NCBI GenBank assembly: GCA_024704765.1
Contig: JAKMXF010000011.1
Span: 289,863-353,862, forward strand
Direction of reading: 5' to 3'
From: Oopsacas minuta
Taxonomy: Eukaryota; Porifera; Hexactinellida; Lyssacinosida; Leucopsacidae
Length of the DNA: 64,000 nucleotides
Of the stretch, positions 57,901 through 64,000 are shown in pieces. The position numbers were made by a program, and so were the translations under genes. Every line of letters begins with the position of its first letter. Positions within the stretch are counted from its first letter, which is position 1. The notes below the pieces were generated by a model. The model was given only the letters and a program-made list of their open reading frames with translations. It had not been told where the DNA came from and made no database searches.

Positions 57901-58949
57901 GACAATTTCAAAAAACTTTGTGAAAGAATCTTCCGGTATTTTGTTTCAAAAAAGGAAAAGACAAATCGAGAAAGTGAGTGGATCTACTGCTTCGAAAATA
58001 ATTTGAAACATTGAATTGATTATTTGCGTGTAGTATTTTGACACTTTGGTTGAATATTTGTCAATTTCCTTTGGAATTAGGGTTACAAGGTGGAAATTCC
58101 AGCTATAAAAGTTTAGCTAGTCTCCTCAGAGAAAAAGAAAATACCATAAAAATGAATTGTTTGAGACAATACTAATACATACCATTTTCTAAAGTAGTGC
58201 AGCAGAGAGATGAGGAGGAATTGTACCACTATGCTTAAAGCACGAGTAAGAAAAATGTTCAAATATAAAGTCATAGAATACCTGCATCCGGGCCAATATC
58301 GATCAGGTGTTTACTCCAAAGCAGGTGAAGCGCACAATTAACGCGCATAGAATATCTAGCTGCGTTAATACGAAGACTCTAAGCATAAAGTTTAGTAAAT
58401 GTATAAGCTACAGAAGCCACTCAATTCCCAAAAATGAGCGCTTACTAAAGTCCTATGTGAAACGCTGGATGTCACTTAAGACATACTTTCAAAATGTGAA
58501 ATAGCTTACATCTCACTCAGTTTAAAGAAGATTGAACCTGGAAACTAGATAATATTTGGCAAATCATTCTAAAAAAATTTAAGTGACTTTAATGTAGGGG
58601 TGAGGCCAGAGGAAGGGGAGGCTTAAAAATTAGCCCCCTAAATTTGTGCCCAAATTTGTGAAAACAATGGCATCAGGAGTACAGTCTGTGACTTAATTAT
58701 TTCCTTATTATGGAACACAATGTCATTCGACTATATTATGATCCAATTAACAAATAATGGTATTTTCTATTGATATACGGTATAGAAAATAGCGTGTAAA
58801 TATATATTATTGTGGATATTTACATATTCAATAATATTTACTAGCGGACCCTTGGTTTTATCACAATTTGGGCCGATTTCACTATATAGGTTAAATTTTT
58901 AGCGATTAATTCTTTGAAAGTGGTCAATTAAAACACTATAAATGCAAAG
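57901..58949. other. No genes recognised
   Basis: About 1 kb of AT-rich DNA between two transposase remnants. A 65-codon frame at 58307-58504 has no recognised homology. Confidence 0.4.
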
Positions 58950-59880
58950 AAGCGAAGAGGGAAGGTATCCAAACTCATATATACCATTCCATTAAGGGAG
59001 AAGCGACTGCCCAGAATGCGAATTATTCGTGAGTACTGTTAATAATGTAAAGCCTCAACTCGTAAAATAAATTAAAAATTTGAATCAGAAAAAGTGCCTG
59101 GTCGATAAGAATACATAAGAAATCATAAACTTCAATTCGCATTCAGTTAAAAACAACTCCAAGAAATACTCGGAGCAAAAACTGGCGTTGATGTCTCTCA
59201 CGAAACTGTCAGTCGAACCTTCCATAAAATGCGATAATCAAATAAACCAGCTGTCAGAGGACATAACATTCCACCCATTCACGAGAAAGCTAAAGTTTCA
59301 CGGTCACAAGTGCATCAAAACATTCAATGGTGGAAGGTTATATTTACTTATGAATGTTCCATAGAGCTTCGTGGAGGGAATAAGTATGTGGACAAAGGGA
59401 TCGCACATACCAGTCATGGTCCTAAGCAGAAACTCCCTTAAATTATCCCATCCGGGGTGGTATACCCTCTAGTGGGGCACAAATGTCGATATTTTGGGAA
59501 AACTATAATTCGAAAGAGAAATTACAAATTAATTAATGAAAATCACATCGAAAATACCTAAAATATTATCCACTACTGATAGTTGGAAATCCCAAGACAA
59601 CTCGAGGAATCACAAATCTTAAGTTTCAGTTGCCTACAAGGAGTTTCGTGGGGTTCGTACAATTGATTAGCCATCCAACAGTAGTGATTTGTGCACAATA
59701 GAAAATTTGTGGTGTGTACTTAAGCATAGAATCCAAATAAAGGCCAAAAACTATAGAGATCTAGAAAGATACATCAAGAGGAGTGGGAAGCTTTCGACCA
59801 AATTCCTGGCGAAATGCATAAGCTCAATGGGCAAGCTATCTAGCATCGTAATTGCCTCAGAAGGCCTCAGAAGATTATAG
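58950..59880 (+). pseudogene. Tc1-like transposase, broken
   Basis: Plus-strand remnants include QKLALMSLTKLSVEPSIK-like text (about 59175), then WWKVIFTYECSIELRGGNKY at 59328-59390 (normally FTDES; the catalytic Asp position reads Tyr), a VVYPLVG segment, and the C-terminal STIENLWCVLKHRIQI-like block (SDLCTIENLWCVLK at about 59677-59720). The latter matches the Tc1 SPDLNPIENLW signature, whose last Asp/Glu is in IENLW. Ends at 59880. Many stops; inactive. Confidence 0.8.
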
Positions 59881-62800
59881 ATACCATCTCTAAATCGAAC
59901 TTTCAATGGTAGATAATTGATTCGATTAGTTGAAATTATATACTATACAAGTGTATATAAATAGATTAGAAAACATTGAAAAACTTATGTGACATATAGT
60001 ATTTCTGCATATATTTTTTCTGAACTAGTATAGTCAGATTTCAGAATTCCTAATGTTGTCCATACATATATTTTAAAAACTACAATATATTGTTAAATTC
60101 CATTGACATTAAATGTTCAGTATCCCTTACAGTTCGTTAAATGAACACTTTATGGAACAAAAATTTTTTAAAAGATTATTATTGTAATCTTTGTCAGATT
60201 GTTATGCCATATCAGCAACCCATGAGTTGGAAAATAATTTCTAAACAAGGTAGTAGTAGTATTTGAAAACTTTAAAAATTAATGCAAGACCTTCTATATT
60301 ATTTAAAAAAATAGGTTACAAAATACGGTACTCATTCACCAGCATATAATTCCATCTGAAACCAAGCTAAATACACTATTAGATTATGATAAATTTAGCA
60401 GTGTGTATTTGAAGTTGAATAACATTTTTCCGCATTATAGGTAGAACGATTAGCCTAGTGTATATATTTCAAGTTAAAAAAAAAACAAGTAGATACCAGG
60501 ATAATGGGTTGGTTTCTCAATATCCTTCGAATCCAAGTTATTGTTTAATACGCAAATGTAATTGGAAATTCTTTGCAGACAATTTCCAGAAATTGATTAC
60601 GGTTGTATATAATTTTCTTTATGTTCTCGTAAGGAATAATAAATTACTTGTTTATATATAAAGTGAAGAACCACTGTCAAGTTCAAAATACTAAGCAATT
60701 CAATATCAGTCTTAAAACAGAAATTGATTTCAATAGACATACTCTAGGGTATCGTATAAACGGTCCCAGTGTTAGTAAATTTATAGATTCTTCCACCCCA
60801 ATCACGCTTATTCCAACCCCTGTTTATTGAATTTTGGATATTGACTCTAAATAACAATACAACCACAAAATTTTATTAGATGTCTTTATGAAACTAAATC
60901 TGTACATCTGCTGCAGTAATGATATAGTATGTATGTGTGTAATTCTTCTAACCCCTGCAATTTATTCAAAACCCATATACAATTAAGTACATGAGATTGA
61001 GTCTTACATTTCCAGACACAATATTAGAGAAATTGAAGTCCAAATGAGTTAGAAATTAGATTTCGATATTCTGAATAATGATGATTAAGAAAATAATAAT
61101 ATCAAAGAATAGTTTGGTAGTTTTATTTTCTTATTAATCCAGAAACATAAATCAAGCAAAAATAATCCATTTTCCCTCAATAGCCCAATGTCGATCGATC
61201 CCTAAATGTAAAATATCTTTAGAAACTAGTTTCAGTCCATATCGCTCCGCATCACTCAGCTCGAGTAAATTATGTGTTATTGATATTTATGCACCACTAG
61301 TGCGCTTCGCTAGCTAGGTGGCTGCGCGACAGCTCAATGCCTTCAGGAGTTAGGTGCTAAAACCGAAAGTTCTTGATGGTTTGCAATATTTGGTCAATCG
61401 CAATCATCATTAATAAGAGAAGAACGAAAATTCAACAAAACTCCAATTAGAGTTTTCATAGTAAAGAAATTTAGTCAATATAGAGAGGGTCGTATAATGG
61501 ACAACAGGTATGCAGGATGTTCTAACAACTTGACCAACCCAGGTTCAAGTTGTAGAGCATTAGACAGTGAAGGCACACTTCCAACTCCTGTCAATCCAAT
61601 CTCTGGATACAGCGAAAAAATTTCGTACATTATCTCGAGTTCTTGAACCTGTACATTTTTGCTTGTTCGATACGCTTGCTCGTACTTTTTGGACTCAAAA
61701 TATCAAGGCCCAAAAATGTACTTTAAAAGATCCATCCGCCTATTTAATGATATCTGCCCCAATTTTTCATTTTGTTACGCCACTAAGTAAGAGATGGGGA
61801 GTAACTAGATATTTCATAATGGCTGCCTTTTGGTATTTGAATATGAAATTGAGAAGTACAAGGAGCGTGAAGAGAGGTGTAAGAGCTCTAGAAACATAGG
61901 AATATTTCCCGGTATACAGGGACTTGAATGACAAGAGTCAGAACGCATGCCTCTATTATCAAATTGTTCCTGGGAACTATTCAATGTCGCAATAGTATAC
62001 TAAATAGGATCATATCAACTAACCGTAAATGGAACCTTTTCTAGCAGTATATAGATAAATTATAAATTAATTCTTATGCATTTTACATAATAAATTAGAA
62101 TGACATGATTGAAATTAACTATGTAAGTTCGAAATGATCAACATAGAACCCGAAATAGATTCCAACTCTGATCAAAATATTGTTTAACACATTCATAATC
62201 CTAAATTAATGATCATTGGGTGCAAACAATACACGAAATATACATCAATATTTCCTGAGCCTAGGGTATATCTTGACATAAAAATTTTACATATTTGCAT
62301 CAGTTCTCACAAAATGTTCTCCTAGTTAAATATTACGAGTGATGAGCGATCGAAGAAGATTTTAGGTACGACCTCTGTAAAAATGTTCAGAATAAATATG
62401 TAGGGCATTCCAAACACAAGCATTAGGACCCAAATTCAGATTTGAAAACAACAGTGGGGTAATAATAAACTTTGTAGGTTAATGAACAATGATCCTATAA
62501 ATAAGAATGTTTAATGTAAAAATGGGATGGGGCTACTGACCCCTCCAAGGGACGCTCCGGTTTACGCTCTAGTAAAAAGTTGAATCCTAAACACCAAAAT
62601 CTCCACTAGTGCTATGTTTATCACATCTAAAACAATTTCAGCCAAAAATAATCAAATGTCATTGTATAATAGAGTGAATATACACAACTGATTCCACACA
62701 AAAGTAACTCGTCTATTCCAGATTTCGGTCAAATTACTGGAGTACCAATTAATTTACAACTCTCCCCTATGAAGTGGAGTTAATTGTATACTTTGTACAG

Positions 62801-63258
62801 CATTACAATAGCTAATAGTGCGTATACTGTAATAAATCATTATAAACAAAACAACAGAATTCAGTACCTCGAATTTTAGCCTGAGTATAAATAATGAATT
62901 TCTTATAGTGTTTTGGGCGCTGTGTGACTCAACATACACGATACTACGTGCCTAAATTTGAAAATGAGTCAGGACGGTTATTGTTATTCAAAAATGTATG
63001 TTTATCAACACCAATAGTATAGTTCTCTAGTCAATATACATTGCATATGCATTGTGTGAAAATGTATTATAGGAAACTGTCAAAATATAAATCTGAAATA
63101 AATTGAAAGTAGATTCATTAGATAGAGGGATAATTTGTTTCATACCATATATACTGAATATACAAGTATACTCATGACTCACACGAATAGAAATTAAAGG
63201 TCAACCTCAAAAACTTTTACTATTAGTCATTTTTTGGTTAGAATGTATTAGGTCAGAC
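59881..63258. other. No genes recognised
   Basis: 3.4 kb of AT-rich DNA. Contains the third copy of the ctagtgcgc-type repeat (61296-61340). A 110-codon plus-strand frame (61567-61899) has no recognised features. Upstream OGDH exons would be expected on the minus strand in this direction, but none was found. Confidence 0.4.
61296..61340 (+). repeat. ctagtgcgcttygctwgctagg repeat, copy 3
   Basis: cactagtgcgcttcgctagc followed by taggtggctgcgcgacag. Related to copies at 45171 and 52484. Confidence 0.65.
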
Positions 63259-64000
63259 CAGTGGCGTAGCCACGGGGGGGCAAGGGGGGCACTTGCCCCC
63301 CCTTCCTATTGTGAACTAACGTTTTTGTCCGGCCTTTAGTAGTGTTCCTATTTCAACCAAGTACTGGGAACTGGAATAAATTATGATTTACCATTAAATT
63401 ACTTATCTATTATATTATGCATTGGTATTCCAAAATTGTTTTATTAGATTAAATTTATTTGTTTATCAAATGGAGAGATTAAGAAGATGCAACTGCATCG
63501 AATTTGAGTCTAGAGATCCATGTGAAGATCCCCCTAAAGATTACATAATATTTAAGCATTATGTAAGTCATGGTCCTTTACAACCTCTTTCAGGACAATC
63601 AAAATATGAAGGAAGATGTTTCCGAATTGAATGGTATTCTAGATTCAAATGGTTAGAATATAGCTCACGCAAGCAAAGAGCATTCTGTTTCTTTTGCAGA
63701 TTGTTCACTAATTCGTCTGCTTCACTATTTGGTGGGCATGCAGACAAGGCATTTTCAGGAACCGGTTTCGACAATTGGAAAAAAGCTTTGGAAAAAGATC
63801 GTGGATTTCATTCACATGAACAAAGTAAAACTCACTCTGATTCTGAAAGATCGTATTTAACTTTCATGTGCTCTAAGCCGATTGATACACTAATATCAAA
63901 TGAAGTTGCTCAACAACAAACAAATCGATCACACGCTATAATTCGAAACAGAAAAATGATCGGAAAGTTATTCAGTATTGTGAAGCTTTTAGGGAAGCTT
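63259..64000 (+). mobile_element. hAT (ZMYM1-like) transposon, 5' part, continues beyond window
   Basis: Starts CAGTGGCGTAGCC, followed by a G-rich run and a C-rich run (ggggggcaaggggggcac... tgccccccc) forming a hairpin, typical of hAT ends in arthropods. 211 bp later an open frame of hAT type begins and is open to the last base. The right end is outside the window. Confidence 0.75.
63470..64000 (+). CDS. hAT transposase N-terminus (TTF zinc finger, ZMYM1-like), partial
   Basis: 177 codons open to the window end, starting MERLRRCNCIEF. Contains the TTF-type zinc-finger region of ZMYM1-like/DUF4371 hAT transposases: RCFRIEWYSRFKWLEYSSRK, then RAFCFFCRLF, FSGTGFDNWKKALEKDRGFH and SHEQSKTHSDS with paired Cys and His. 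The catalytic domain would follow outside the window. No stop or frameshift is visible, so this copy may be intact. The remnant at 27950-29320 represents later parts of the same kind of protein. Confidence 0.82.
   Translation, partial: MERLRRCNCIEFESRDPCEDPPKDYIIFKHYVSHGPLQPLSGQSKYEGRCFRIEWYSRFKWLEYSSRKQRAFCFFCRLFTNSSASLFGGHADKAFSGTGFDNWKKALEKDRGFHSHEQSKTHSDSERSYLTFMCSKPIDTLISNEVAQQQTNRSHAIIRNRKMIGKLFSIVKLLGKL

Noticed and set aside
61567-61899. 110-codon frame as a host gene
   Set aside because: No recognised domain, no exon signals, and codon content is compatible with chance in AT-rich DNA.

Overview
The window is AT-rich, intron-and-transposon-dominated DNA from an animal, most likely an arthropod (the mix of Transib/RAG1-like, mariner, Tc1, hAT, P-like, Ginger-like, MULE and Ty3/Gypsy elements and the very large introns would fit a copepod such as a sea louse, but I cannot prove the species). 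There is no bacterial-style operon structure. Only one host gene is recognisable: three exons, on the minus strand, of a 2-oxoglutarate dehydrogenase E1 component (52849-52992, 27050-27305, 10164-10260). Their splice sites and reading phases join correctly, so most of the window is the inside of two introns of about 25.5 kb and 16.8 kb.

The most exciting content is a family of RAG1-like (Transib/RAG superfamily) DNA transposons, present four times. Copy 1 (47-3159) is complete: a 706-codon uninterrupted transposase with the RAG1 core catalytic triad and zinc ligands at almost the same spacing as vertebrate RAG1, termini that begin with CACAGTG (the V(D)J recombination-signal heptamer consensus), and a perfect 5-bp target duplication GATTT. 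Copy 3 (53621-55332) is an internal-deletion derivative, also with CACAGTG at both ends and a perfect 5-bp duplication ACTTG. Copy 2 (45560-50112) is damaged and carries a mariner insertion; copy 4 (19931 to about 21345) is an old fragment. In copies 1 and 2, and approximately in copy 3, the two ends of an element share a second conserved block placed at two different distances from the heptamer (offset 9 bp), a 12/23-like asymmetry.

Layout: 1-3.2 kb RAG1-like copy 1; 4.1-9.1 kb broken hAT with a nested hAT-type MITE and a 105-bp inverted repeat; 10.2 kb OGDH exon; 12.2-15.1 kb a near-pristine CACTA-like element with 417-bp inverted repeats and an intact 667-codon transposase; 15.4-17.2 kb Ginger-like integrase pseudogene; 17.6 kb pogo/Tc1-type MITE; 19.9-21.3 kb RAG1-like copy 4; 21.5-23.0 kb MULE pseudogene and a MITE; 27.1-27.3 kb OGDH exon; 27.95-29.6 kb hAT (ZMYM1-like) remnant; 34.1-41.5 kb Ty3/Gypsy retrotransposon with 143-bp LTRs, interrupted at 35.6-38.3 kb by a second CACTA-like element; 42.1 kb MITE; 45.6-50.1 kb RAG1-like copy 2 with nested mariner; 52.9 kb OGDH exon; 53.6-55.3 kb RAG1-like copy 3; 56.4-57.9 kb P-element-like pseudogene; 59.0-59.9 kb Tc1-like pseudogene; 63.3 kb to the end, an apparently open hAT (TTF/ZMYM1-like) element that runs out of the window.

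The genes do not form a pathway. They are a layered record of invasion of the OGDH introns: several nested insertions give relative ages (CACTA into Gypsy; mariner into RAG1-like copy 2; MITE into hAT). Copy 1 of the RAG1-like family and the 12.2-15.1 kb CACTA-like element look the most recently active.
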